A stretch of DNA of 7,749 nucleotides from Alphaproteobacteria bacterium UBA3002 (GCA_002346425.1 DDZS01000025.1:2202-9950); one strand, 5' to 3'. Counted from the first letter of the stretch, positions 1 to 5,993 are shown. The notes: a model not told the origin generated them from the letters alone. Numbers and translations are program-made.

Positions 1-548
1 AACTCATCGCCTTGTGCTTCGACTTCGAAACAATCCAAGGTTTTCACGGGCGAATCCGCCTGACAGATGGTAGCGCGAAAAGACGTGAAATCATGCTCTC
101 CTAAAAAATAGGTTGCAGCATCCTGCATGGCTGGAATATCCAGCGGCCAGCCAATTTGCCAGGCGCGATTCGCATCAAGCGCTAAGGGGGCGCGGCGCAG
201 CAATATGCGATAAAGATAGCGCCGATAAGTCGCGCTGAAACGAGCGTTAAAATGCTCGTCCACGTGGTCGCACTGCGTAATCACAATCGGCGCGTTTTGT
301 AGATGGAAATTAAGCCCTTCCATCACTTGATAGCAGGAGCGTTCTTTGGTCAGGTCAAAATGCGCGACCTGCCCTCGGGCATGGACCCCGCTATCCGTGC
401 GGCCTGCCGCCTGTAAATTCACTGTTTCCTGCGCGAAGGCGTAAATAGCGGTTTCGATGGTTTGCTGCACGCTTGGGACATCATTCTGCCGCTGCCATCC
501 AGAGTAAGGGGTTCCATCATATTCAATCGTAATTTTAAACCGCGCCAT
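1..548 (-). CDS. truA: tRNA pseudouridine synthase A (TruA), 3' end of gene outside window
   Basis: TruA converts uridines 38-40 in the anticodon stem-loop of many tRNAs to pseudouridine in the cytoplasm. The visible 182 residues begin MARFKITIEYDGTPYSGWQR, the conserved TruA N-terminus. They contain the catalytic motif GRTDSGVHA at residues 49-57, with the nucleophilic aspartate at D52. Further TruA hallmarks are HFNARFSATYRRYLYRI (about residues 111-127) and the GEHDFTSFRA segment (about 156-165). The frame runs open through base 1, so roughly the last third of a usual 245-270 residue protein lies outside. The ATG at 548 fits the family start. An in-frame ATG three codons upstream (555-557) is possible, and neither has a clear Shine-Dalgarno. 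The gene is divergent from the COQ9-family gene across a 59 nt gap. Identity is secure from motifs. Confidence 0.96.
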   Translation of the reverse strand, partial: MARFKITIEYDGTPYSGWQRQNDVPSVQQTIETAIYAFAQETVNLQAAGRTDSGVHARGQVAHFDLTKERSCYQVMEGLNFHLQNAPIVITQCDHVDEHFNARFSATYRRYLYRILLRRAPLALDANRAWQIGWPLDIPAMQDAATYFLGEHDFTSFRATICQADSPVKTLDCFEVEAQGDE

Positions 549-607
549 GCGCGACATACAGCATAAACGCAAAGTTGGCGCAACGCGTATTGTCCTGACT
601 TGCAGAC

Positions 608-1234
608 ATGACTAAATCCTTCTATCTTATACCTATGGATGCATTGCAAACACGGCTACTCAATGCCGCACTTCCCGGCATCGCGTTCGATGGGTGGGAT
701 ATGCAGGTGATTCGCGCGGCAGCAGTATCGCTCGATTTACCGAAAGAAGAAGCGGACCGGGCCTTTCCCGGTGGTGCGTTTCAGGCGCTGAATGTCTGGG
801 TAGATGGCACGAATGCGCAACTGCGCGAGACATTAGCCAACGACTATAATTTTGAAAGCATGAAAATACGCGAGCGTATCGCGACCGGCGTCATGGTGCG
901 CCTGCGCGCGCAACAGCTACATCGCGAAGCGGTGCGTAAAGGGTTGGCGCTGTATCAATTGCCATGGAACGCGCCGGACGGGCTGAAGCATCTGTATGCC
1001 ACCGTAGATATCATCTGGCGCGCGGCGGGCGACACCTCTACGGATTGGAACTTTTATTCCAAGCGTACGCTTCTCGCCAAAGTCTACAGTAGCACGCTGT
1101 TATATTGGTTGAACGATGATTCACCAAATCAAAGCGACACGGAAGCCTTTTTGCATCGTCGAATAGAGGATGTCATGCAAATTCAGAAGTTCAAAGGTAA
1201 GCTGACGCAATGGCGGCAGAAAGCAGCGATCTAG
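608..1234 (+). CDS. COQ9 family protein (ubiquinone biosynthesis)
   Basis: This is a 208-residue protein of the COQ9 family. Family members have a TetR-like helical fold, bind lipids, and in mitochondria deliver polyprenyl quinone intermediates to the hydroxylase COQ7; the bacterial role is inferred to be similar. The hallmark is the segment DTSTDWNFYSKRTLL at residues 142-156, followed by the hydrophobic YSSTLLYWL (160-168) and FLHRRIEDVM (181-190). The early AFDGWDMQVIRAAA segment (26-39) fits the TetR-like N-terminal helices. Length is normal for bacterial members. The start is uncertain: ATG 608 has no recognisable Shine-Dalgarno, and ATG 635 (Met10) would also keep the whole domain. It is transcribed divergently from truA and is followed by an inverted repeat 12 nt after the stop. 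No other ubi/coq gene is visible here. Confidence 0.88.
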   Translation: MTKSFYLIPMDALQTRLLNAALPGIAFDGWDMQVIRAAAVSLDLPKEEADRAFPGGAFQALNVWVDGTNAQLRETLANDYNFESMKIRERIATGVMVRLRAQQLHREAVRKGLALYQLPWNAPDGLKHLYATVDIIWRAAGDTSTDWNFYSKRTLLAKVYSSTLLYWLNDDSPNQSDTEAFLHRRIEDVMQIQKFKGKLTQWRQKAAI

Positions 1235-1246
1235 TTCGATTTATTA

Positions 1247-1265
1247 AGATTATGTGGCATAATCT
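1247..1265. promoter_or_regulatory. Perfect 8-3-8 inverted repeat between the COQ9-family and DUF1566-like genes
   Basis: Arms AGATTATG (1247-1254) and CATAATCT (1258-1265) are perfect inverted repeats separated by TGG. The repeat lies 12 nt after the COQ9-family stop and 38 nt before the next start codon. The right arm contains CATAAT, which resembles a sigma70 -10 element, though no good -35 sits 17 nt upstream. The AT-rich stem has no following T-run, so it is a poor terminator. An operator for a dimeric regulator acting on the downstream gene is a reasonable reading, but function is inference. Confidence 0.4.
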
Positions 1266-1303
1266 AATGGTATTTAGTTAAAAATTACGGTAATATTAAG
1301 CGT

Positions 1304-2206
1304 ATGATTACAGCGAAAACTATACCTGTTATTGCGCTAGCAGCGTGTCTTCTCGCAACCGGCGTCACTACGTCTGCCATGGCACAAACGACCAGTAAAG
1401 CGGAAGAGGAAATCGTTCAGCCGGATTTTCAGACGCGCTTACAGCACGCGATGTCCTATCGTCATCCGTCGCGCAAGACTTACGCTAATATGGAAAAAGA
1501 GCAACCAGAAGCCTGGGCAAAACCTTTCCGTGGCGAAAATTGTGGGGCCAATATGGAAGGCAAAGCCGCGCGGGAAAACCCTGGCTTTGAAAACCCGATG
1601 CGCAAAGGCACCGTGACGACGGTCTGCCAGAATGGTGTATGGCGTGTACGCTGTAGCAGTAGTTTTTCCGAAGATCAGATAGGCTGCGTAATGCCCGATG
1701 ATACGATCTTTGCTGGCATCTCTCCGGCGAATCGTAAACGCATGTTTGTGACCAAAGAAGATCAGGGTGTTCGAAGCTGGAACAGCGGCCATGGCGTGGT
1801 AGAAAATATTGAACTCGATGATTGTTCTTCCGAAGATTTAAAAGCTCGCGGCTGTTACACGGGCGAAGAAAATACCAAACTGTTAGCTTCTAAAGGCCGG
1901 GCCGAATATCCAGCCCCGTATTATGCCGCGCTGCGGTGCTACGATTTAACGGATAACGGACACGACGATTGGATTTTGCCAGCCATCAATGAATTAATGG
2001 TGATCGGTAAACACTATAAAGTGATTGGCGGGTTCGATGTGACAGACATGGGCGGGCGTTTCTATTGGTCATCAAGCGAACGCGGCATCAACAGCGCGCT
2101 AGCCCTGGGTATTTTCGAAGACAACATCTATAAACCCGGTGGCGCCAATGCCAGCAATTTCGTGAAAGACCAAAAAGCGTCGGTACGCTGTATCCGCTAC
2201 CAATAA
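1304..2206 (+). CDS. Secreted cysteine-rich protein with C-terminal DUF1566/Lcl-like domain
   Basis: This 300-residue protein has a Sec signal peptide: Lys5, a hydrophobic core at about residues 7-23, and AMA|Q cleavage after residue 27. An LAAC at 12-15 looks like a lipobox but sits too near the N-terminus to be convincing. The mature part has eight cysteines (80, 108, 117, 128, 174, 184, 212, 296), an even number compatible with disulfides in the periplasm or outside the cell. Residues 80-117 show a C-x27-C-x8-C module with NGVWRVRC. The C-terminal half carries the DUF1566/Lcl-type pattern: GEENTKLLAS, a Cys-Tyr-Asp-Leu strand, DDWILPAINEL (221-231), FYWSSSE (253-259) and terminal VRCIRY. 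Such domains occur in exported or surface proteins whose ligand is usually unknown. No Shine-Dalgarno is obvious before ATG 1304. Its stop abuts that of the convergent downstream gene. Specific function is not recognised. Confidence 0.75.
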   Translation: MITAKTIPVIALAACLLATGVTTSAMAQTTSKAEEEIVQPDFQTRLQHAMSYRHPSRKTYANMEKEQPEAWAKPFRGENCGANMEGKAARENPGFENPMRKGTVTTVCQNGVWRVRCSSSFSEDQIGCVMPDDTIFAGISPANRKRMFVTKEDQGVRSWNSGHGVVENIELDDCSSEDLKARGCYTGEENTKLLASKGRAEYPAPYYAALRCYDLTDNGHDDWILPAINELMVIGKHYKVIGGFDVTDMGGRFYWSSSERGINSALALGIFEDNIYKPGGANASNFVKDQKASVRCIRYQ

Positions 2207-2656
2207 TTACTGCGGACGGCACTTCGCCAGAATAGTATTTAATTTCTCGCTATATTGCGGATCGATTGCTTCTGGATCGACCGACGTTTTCATACCAGCA
2301 ATCGGACCTAATGCCTCGCGACCTTTTTCATCATACGCCTCGCGCATGGCGACTAATTCGGCATGCGAATAACGCTCGCTGATAGCGGCAGCTTGCAGCG
2401 GTTTGATTTTATCGGCGGAAGAAGTGCCGAGCACTACATCGTGTAATTTAGGTTTAATCTCAGCCGCGCATTTACGGTCCTCGTCCGTTTTGACAGGGAG
2501 CGATTGAAAAAGCATTTCGAAGCGTTTTTCCGCGAGTTTATTATGATCCGTATCTGAGATCATCAAATCCAGTAATTCGCGCGCCAGTGGATCTACTGGT
2601 GCCGCGGCAGGCGATGTTACGGCTAGCGCCGCAATCCATAATGTCGAGAGTATCAT
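2207..2656 (-). CDS. Small exported protein, weakly DUF2059-like
   Basis: This 149-residue protein has a hydrophobic N-terminus (residues 2-15) ending in SPAAA|PVDP, which suggests Sec export with cleavage after about residue 19. The n-region has no Lys or Arg, which is unusual for a signal peptide. The start is fixed because a TAA codon lies in frame immediately upstream of the ATG. The helical body contains RYSHAELVAMREAYDEKGREAL (about 95-116, reported here as a segment), resembling the 'aromatic-x-x-x-E-L-x-A-x-x-x-F/Y' signature of DUF2059 proteins. This match is weak and judged by eye. Cys63 and Cys146 could form one disulfide. The gene starts 10 nt after the tRNA-Val gene on the same strand and probably shares its transcript. 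Its 3' end abuts the convergent gene with no spacer. Function unknown. Confidence 0.7.
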   Translation of the reverse strand: MILSTLWIAALAVTSPAAAPVDPLARELLDLMISDTDHNKLAEKRFEMLFQSLPVKTDEDRKCAAEIKPKLHDVVLGTSSADKIKPLQAAAISERYSHAELVAMREAYDEKGREALGPIAGMKTSVDPEAIDPQYSEKLNTILAKCRPQ

Positions 2657-2663
2657 TTACGTT

Positions 2664-2667
2664 ACCT
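2664..2667 (-). promoter_or_regulatory. Shine-Dalgarno of the small exported protein, touching the tRNA CCA end
   Basis: On the minus strand AGGT lies 7 nt before the ATG at 2656. Its first A (position 2667) is also the terminal A of the encoded CCA of the tRNA-Val gene. If the tRNA is released by normal 3' processing, the cut falls at or in this ribosome-binding site. That it is the ribosome-binding site is inferred from sequence and spacing. Confidence 0.55.
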
Positions 2668-2743
2668 GGTGGGCGATAGTGGATTCGAACCACCGACCTC
2701 TACGATGTCAACGTAGCGCTCTAACCAACTGAGCTAATCGCCC
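2667..2743 (-). tRNA. tRNA-Val (anticodon GAC)
   Basis: A complete 77-nt cloverleaf can be folded by hand. The acceptor stem is GGGCGAT/ATCGCCC, the D arm is GCTC...GAGC, and the anticodon stem is CTACG/CGTAG around loop TTGACAT. The T arm is GGTGG/CCACT around TTCGAAT, followed by discriminator A and a genomically encoded CCA. The anticodon GAC (2707-2709 on the complementary strand) reads valine codons GUC and, by wobble, GUU. A promoter sits upstream at 2763-2791, and a small protein gene begins 10 nt after the CCA on the same strand. Confidence 0.98.
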
Positions 2744-2762
2744 GCTAAAGGGTTGTGACGCA

Positions 2763-2791
2763 CCTATACTGGGAGAAATTCGCGTGGTCAA
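2763..2791 (-). promoter_or_regulatory. Sigma70-type promoter for tRNA-Val
   Basis: On the minus strand, TTGACC (2786-2791) as -35 and TATAGG (2763-2768) as -10 are separated by exactly 17 nt. The -10 lies 19 nt before the first base of the tRNA, giving a short leader. The bases after the -10 (TGCGTC) are GC-rich, like the discriminators of stringently controlled stable-RNA promoters. It probably also drives the small exported protein gene downstream of the tRNA. Confidence 0.7.
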
Positions 2792-2829
2792 TCACGACTT
2801 GTCCACCGCCGGTGCATGTTTCGGCATTT

Positions 2830-2859
2830 TTGCTTTTCATTTTGGCGCGCCTCGCTAAT
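2830..2859 (+). promoter_or_regulatory. Possible weak promoter for the coiled-coil gene
   Basis: TTGCTT (2830-2835) and GCTAAT (2854-2859), separated by 18 nt, lie 28 nt before the start codon at 2888. The match to the sigma70 consensus is partial. The palindrome GGCGCGCC (2844-2851) falls in the spacer. A promoter must exist somewhere in this divergent 144-nt region; this is only the best visible candidate. Confidence 0.25.
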
Positions 2860-2887
2860 GTCGGTGACCTGCAAATGAGGAGTTACT

Positions 2888-3232
2888 ATGGCGAATGTCA
2901 CTGCACTGGATCTGGCGAGTAAACGGCTTTCCGAGGCGTTTTCTCTACTCGAATCACGTATCAGCGCGCAACAGCCGGATCAGGCGATGGCTGCAGAAGT
3001 TGAAAAAATGCAGGCAGAATTATCCGCGAAATGGCAGGAGCATTACGATCAGCAACAGGCCGATCAAACTGCGCTTCAGGCAGAGCGCGATGAATTAATG
3101 CGCGATAACGAGGCCCTGCGTAACGACTTGCATGCGTTGAAACAGGATTTTTTAGAGCTACAGCATTTCAACGAGAAAATCGCCGCACGGATGGATGAAC
3201 AAGTCAGTCAATTGGAACTGATTGCTGGCTGA
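2888..3232 (+). CDS. Small coiled-coil protein, DUF4164/ZapB-like
   Basis: This is a 114-residue, acidic, Gln/Glu/Ala/Leu-rich protein without signal peptide or membrane segment. Residues about 7-27 form a first amphipathic helix (ASKRLSEAFSLLESRI). Residues about 33-112 form a long predicted coiled coil with heptad-like leucines, ending in RMDEQVSQLELIAG. The layout resembles the small alphaproteobacterial DUF4164-type proteins often found next to zapA, and ZapB-like division-associated coiled coils in general. No zapA is adjacent here, so a division role is inference. A strong Shine-Dalgarno, TGAGGAG at 2876-2882, sits 5 nt before the ATG and fixes the start. The gene is divergent from tRNA-Val and ends 6 nt before the convergent EAL gene's stop codon. 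Another open frame at 2895-3098 in this region is a shadow. Confidence 0.72.
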   Translation: MANVTALDLASKRLSEAFSLLESRISAQQPDQAMAAEVEKMQAELSAKWQEHYDQQQADQTALQAERDELMRDNEALRNDLHALKQDFLELQHFNEKIAARMDEQVSQLELIAG

Positions 3233-3238
3233 TACGCC

Positions 3239-4969
3239 TTAAGAGTTGCTCCACCATTTTTTCTGCGGGTCATTGACTTTTTTGGCGCGCATCATGCCCT
3301 GATAATAGGGGGTTGGTTTTTTACAGTTCAGGATGGTTTGCTCGTCGACTTCTGGCTTGCCAAATAAATAACCCTGACCGAATTTCACGCCGACTTCCCA
3401 GAGAAGCGCAGCAGACGCTTCGTCTTCAACCATTTCGCCAATGGTGGTCACGTTTAAGTCCTTACATAACGCCGCCATGGCTTTGAGCATGTGTCGCCCG
3501 CGATGGGTTTGTAACGATTCGCGCACATAAGAACCATCGATCTTGATGAAGTCTACCTGCAGATTCCGCAGATATTCGAAGGAGGATTCACCGGTACCGA
3601 AATCATCCAGACAGAAGAGGTTACCCTGATCGCGCAGATTCTGAATAAATTCATTCGCGCTTTTCAGATTGGTAATTTTGGAAGACTCCGTCAATTCGAA
3701 GATAATTTGCTTTCGGTAGCTTGAGTTTTCTTCGACGATCCGAAGCAGCGAATCTTTAAATAAAGTCGATTCAATGGATTTACCGGAAATATTAACCGCT
3801 ACTAATGGGGTGTTGCCCTCGGCGGCGAGCTTTTTAATGACCTCTAGTGTTTTCTGCGTCATCAGCAGATCGAAATCACTAATCACCCCAGACTTCTCCC
3901 CGAAATTAATGAAGTCGAAGGGGTTTTTAAATATTTCCGGATCTTTCATCCGCACTAACACTTCATAGTGATGGATGAGCCCGCTTTTCAAATCGACAAT
4001 CGGTTGAAAGGCGAGGTTAAATTGTTCATCATCCAATGTTTGTTTGAAATGTTTGATTTTCTCTACTGTTGCATTCAGCAGCTGGTCATAGCTTTCGGCA
4101 AGTCCGTGGATATCGAAATTTTCTCCTGCGGTCTCGGCAAACTGATTCAAGGTATAAAGCAACACATTCGCCGAATCTTGCGGAGAAAGTTTTTGCGCAT
4201 CGGCTTTTACCCGTTGGCTACGAATCTCAATGCCCTTACCCGCGGGGTCAATCTGTTTGGTGAGCTTGATCAAATCCTCGATCACTTGTGCCGATTCCAA
4301 GGTCTCTTTATGTACAAAGCTGAATGCTTCGTCGCTGATCATTCCCGCTGTATCGCCCGCGACCGAATGTTCACGTAAATAATTGGCAATTGCTAATAAG
4401 AGTTCCTCGGCTTTGTCTTTGGGCAGCGTATCGAGAAAACCCTTCAGCTCAGGAAAATCGAGCAGGGTCATTGCCAAATGCTCGCCCTGCGCTTCCGCCT
4501 CGTGAATCCGCTGATTGGCGCTTTCAACAAAACTACCGGTGTTTAACAGGCCCGTATCCATGTCTCTGCGGAACAGTTGATCGTGCGGGACATCGCCTTT
4601 TTGTAAACTTAAAGTCAGATAAATATGCGGATGCAGTTGCGATAACCGAAAACCGGATAACAAGAAGGGAATGGAATCCTGATACTGATTTTTTAGATGA
4701 ATTTCCTGTTTGTCTAACCGGTACGCCTGTTTCAGGTTTTCCAGCTGGCTTCGCAGCTGGTTGCCTTCTTCCGTGTCCATCAGCGAGAAAAAGCATTGCG
4801 AATTCAGGCTTTCCGCTTCTCTGCCCAGCAGGCCATTGGTGGCGCCATCCACGAACAAAATCGTTCCGTCCAAATCCATCTCAAGCACGATATCTGCGAA
4901 GGCAAACGAAAACGCGACAAAACGATCGCGCTCTTTGCGCAACTCATCCGCTAAGTCGTCATTATGCAT
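3239..4969 (-). CDS. PAS - degenerate GGDEF - EAL protein, predicted c-di-GMP phosphodiesterase
   Basis: This is a 576-residue cytoplasmic protein with no membrane segments (numbering from the ATG at 4969). An N-terminal PAS-like sensor (about 12-123) contains FADIVLEMDLDGTILFVDGA. A degenerate GGDEF domain follows (about 134-280): MDTGLLN replaces DxLTGLxN, and ISDEAF stands in for GGDEF, with no RxxD inhibitory site. A helical linker leads to an EAL domain (about 313-545). The expected catalytic and metal-binding residues are all present at family spacing: E336 (EVL instead of EAL), N393, E425, D455-D456 (DDFGTG), K476, E512 and Q532. The loop-6 glutamate E428 (ELTE) is also kept. The protein therefore probably hydrolyses c-di-GMP to pGpG, with PAS and dead GGDEF as regulatory modules. 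A GTG start at 4990 would add seven residues but lacks a Shine-Dalgarno. It is a single gene, divergent from dapD. Confidence 0.9.
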   Translation of the reverse strand: MHNDDLADELRKERDRFVAFSFAFADIVLEMDLDGTILFVDGATNGLLGREAESLNSQCFFSLMDTEEGNQLRSQLENLKQAYRLDKQEIHLKNQYQDSIPFLLSGFRLSQLHPHIYLTLSLQKGDVPHDQLFRRDMDTGLLNTGSFVESANQRIHEAEAQGEHLAMTLLDFPELKGFLDTLPKDKAEELLLAIANYLREHSVAGDTAGMISDEAFSFVHKETLESAQVIEDLIKLTKQIDPAGKGIEIRSQRVKADAQKLSPQDSANVLLYTLNQFAETAGENFDIHGLAESYDQLLNATVEKIKHFKQTLDDEQFNLAFQPIVDLKSGLIHHYEVLVRMKDPEIFKNPFDFINFGEKSGVISDFDLLMTQKTLEVIKKLAAEGNTPLVAVNISGKSIESTLFKDSLLRIVEENSSYRKQIIFELTESSKITNLKSANEFIQNLRDQGNLFCLDDFGTGESSFEYLRNLQVDFIKIDGSYVRESLQTHRGRHMLKAMAALCKDLNVTTIGEMVEDEASAALLWEVGVKFGQGYLFGKPEVDEQTILNCKKPTPYYQGMMRAKKVNDPQKKWWSNS

Positions 4970-4973
4970 AGGC

Positions 4974-4980
4974 CCTACCT
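4974..4980 (-). promoter_or_regulatory. Shine-Dalgarno favouring the ATG start of the EAL protein
   Basis: On the minus strand AGGTAGG occupies these positions. Its first AGG lies 8 nt and its second 4 nt before the ATG at 4969. It is inside the reading frame of the longer GTG-started form (4990), which has no purine-rich site of its own. The shorter start is therefore preferred. Confidence 0.5.
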
Positions 4981-5061
4981 GTTGTGTCACGTCGCATCCA
5001 TTCTGGTTCGATCTGCTTAGTCTACCGCAAGGTAATTAACGAAAGGTTAAAGCAAAACCAT

Positions 5062-5091
5062 TTAAATTAATGATTGCATTTTACCTATACC
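5062..5091 (+). promoter_or_regulatory. Possible dapD promoter
   Basis: TATACC (5086-5091) resembles a -10 element, and TTAAAT (5062-5067), 18 nt upstream, is a poor -35. The pair would place transcription start about 30 nt before the dapD ATG. The surrounding 5040-5090 stretch is AT-rich, as expected of a promoter region. Only the -10 is reasonably convincing. The same divergent gap must also hold the EAL gene promoter, which I cannot point to. Confidence 0.3.
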
Positions 5092-5120
5092 GAATTACCG
5101 TGCCGCTCAACCAATGTAGC

Positions 5121-5125
5121 AGGAG
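5121..5125 (+). promoter_or_regulatory. Shine-Dalgarno that fixes the dapD start
   Basis: AGGAG lies 5 nt upstream of the ATG at 5131 (AGGAGAGGTCATG). It selects this start over an in-frame TTG at 5074, which would add 19 residues not belonging to the DapD family. Confidence 0.8.
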
Positions 5126-5130
5126 AGGTC

Positions 5131-5988
5131 ATGCAACCAACCATTTCTAGACAAGATCTAATCAATTGCCAGTCGATCATCGAAGATGCGTGGGAAAAGC
5201 GTGACGCGTGCAACACGCAAACCGGGGGCGAAATTCGTCATGCGGTTGAACTGACGCTTAATGCGCTGGACCACGGAGTCATTCGTGTGGCAGAGAAGCA
5301 AGGGGCTGAATGGGTGGTGAATCAGTGGGCTAAGAAAGCCGTACTGCTTTCCTTTCGCTTAAATGCGATGCAACGCATCGCTGGCGGTCCGAATGATGGG
5401 TGTTGGTGGGATAAAGTACCATCGAAATTTACAGGATGGCAGGATCATAATTTTGCGGATGCGGGATTTCGCGCCGTACCAAATTGCGTAGTGCGTCACT
5501 CGGCCTATATTGCGCCCAATGTGGTGCTAATGCCGTCTTTTGTGAATTTAGGGGCGTATGTCGATGAAGGCACAATGATCGATACCTGGGCGACAGTTGG
5601 CAGTTGCGCACAAATCGGGAAACATTGCCACATTTCCGGCGGCACTGGTATTGGCGGTGTCTTAGAACCGTTGCAGGCCAATCCAGTGATTATCGAAGAC
5701 AACTGCTTTATCGGCGCGCGTTCGGAAATTGCGGAAGGGGTCATCGTAGGCGAGGGCGCCGTGATCTCGATGGGAGTCTTTATCGGTGCCTCAACGAAAA
5801 TTATCGACCGCGAGACGGGGGAAGTGCATCGCGGTAAAGTGCCACCTTATTCGGTAGTGGTTCCGGGTATGGCACCGGCAAGCGATCCAACTAAGCCATC
5901 GCTTTCCGCAGCCGTCATCGTGAAAAAAGTGGATGCGCAAACGCGTAGTAAAACCAGCGTGAATGAATTATTGCGCGAAGCTGCGTAG
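5131..5988 (+). CDS. dapD: 2,3,4,5-tetrahydropyridine-2,6-dicarboxylate N-succinyltransferase
   Basis: DapD transfers succinyl from succinyl-CoA to tetrahydrodipicolinate in the succinylase branch of the diaminopimelate/lysine pathway, feeding peptidoglycan and protein synthesis. The 285-residue product matches the family's usual length. An N-terminal helical domain (about 1-100) contains LSFRLNAMQRI. Then comes a left-handed beta-helix of hexapeptide repeats (about 110-255), with APNVVLMPSFVNLGAYVDEG, MIDTWATVGSCAQIG, HISGGTGIGGVLEP and GARSEIAEGV. Asp151 and Glu199 correspond to the proposed catalytic Asp141/Glu189 of the E. coli enzyme (constant offset of ten). The C-terminal end has PYSVVVPG and a short acyl-CoA-site tail. 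A strong AGGAG ribosome-binding site fixes the ATG at 5131. A hairpin terminator follows 5 nt after the stop. The gene is divergent from the EAL gene and convergent with lon, hence probably monocistronic. Confidence 0.97.
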   Translation: MQPTISRQDLINCQSIIEDAWEKRDACNTQTGGEIRHAVELTLNALDHGVIRVAEKQGAEWVVNQWAKKAVLLSFRLNAMQRIAGGPNDGCWWDKVPSKFTGWQDHNFADAGFRAVPNCVVRHSAYIAPNVVLMPSFVNLGAYVDEGTMIDTWATVGSCAQIGKHCHISGGTGIGGVLEPLQANPVIIEDNCFIGARSEIAEGVIVGEGAVISMGVFIGASTKIIDRETGEVHRGKVPPYSVVVPGMAPASDPTKPSLSAAVIVKKVDAQTRSKTSVNELLREAA

Positions 5989-5993
5989 CTAAA

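Noticed and set aside
419..649. Minus-strand 76-aa open frame spanning truA and the start of the COQ9-family gene
   Set aside because: It is out of frame with truA, whose conserved catalytic motif lies in the other frame over the same bases; no family resemblance.
1337..1348. LAAC lipobox suggesting the DUF1566-like protein is a lipoprotein
   Set aside because: The cysteine is at residue 15 with only about five hydrophobic residues before the lipobox; the AMA|Q site at residue 27 after a full-length hydrophobic core is more plausible.
1439..1792. 117-aa minus-strand frame opposite the DUF1566-like gene
   Set aside because: Shadow of a gene with signal peptide and a recognisable C-terminal domain; no independent support.
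2667..2743. tRNA-Val as an integration site for a mobile element
   Set aside because: No integrase gene, no duplicated tRNA 3' end elsewhere in the window, and no composition shift next to it.
2841..3290. TTTGGCGCGC present at 2841-2850 and 3281-3290, flanking the coiled-coil gene like a direct repeat
   Set aside because: Only 10 bases long, the second copy lies inside coding sequence of the EAL gene, and GCGC-rich strings are common throughout the window; probably chance.
4390..4971. 193-aa plus-strand open frame opposite the EAL protein gene
   Set aside because: It is rich in Arg, Pro, Ser and Cys, as frame shadows often are, and overlaps the PAS/GGDEF coding region completely.
5074..5130. 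N-terminal extension of dapD from a TTG codon
   Set aside because: The added residues do not belong to DapD, and the ATG at 5131 has an AGGAG site at good spacing.
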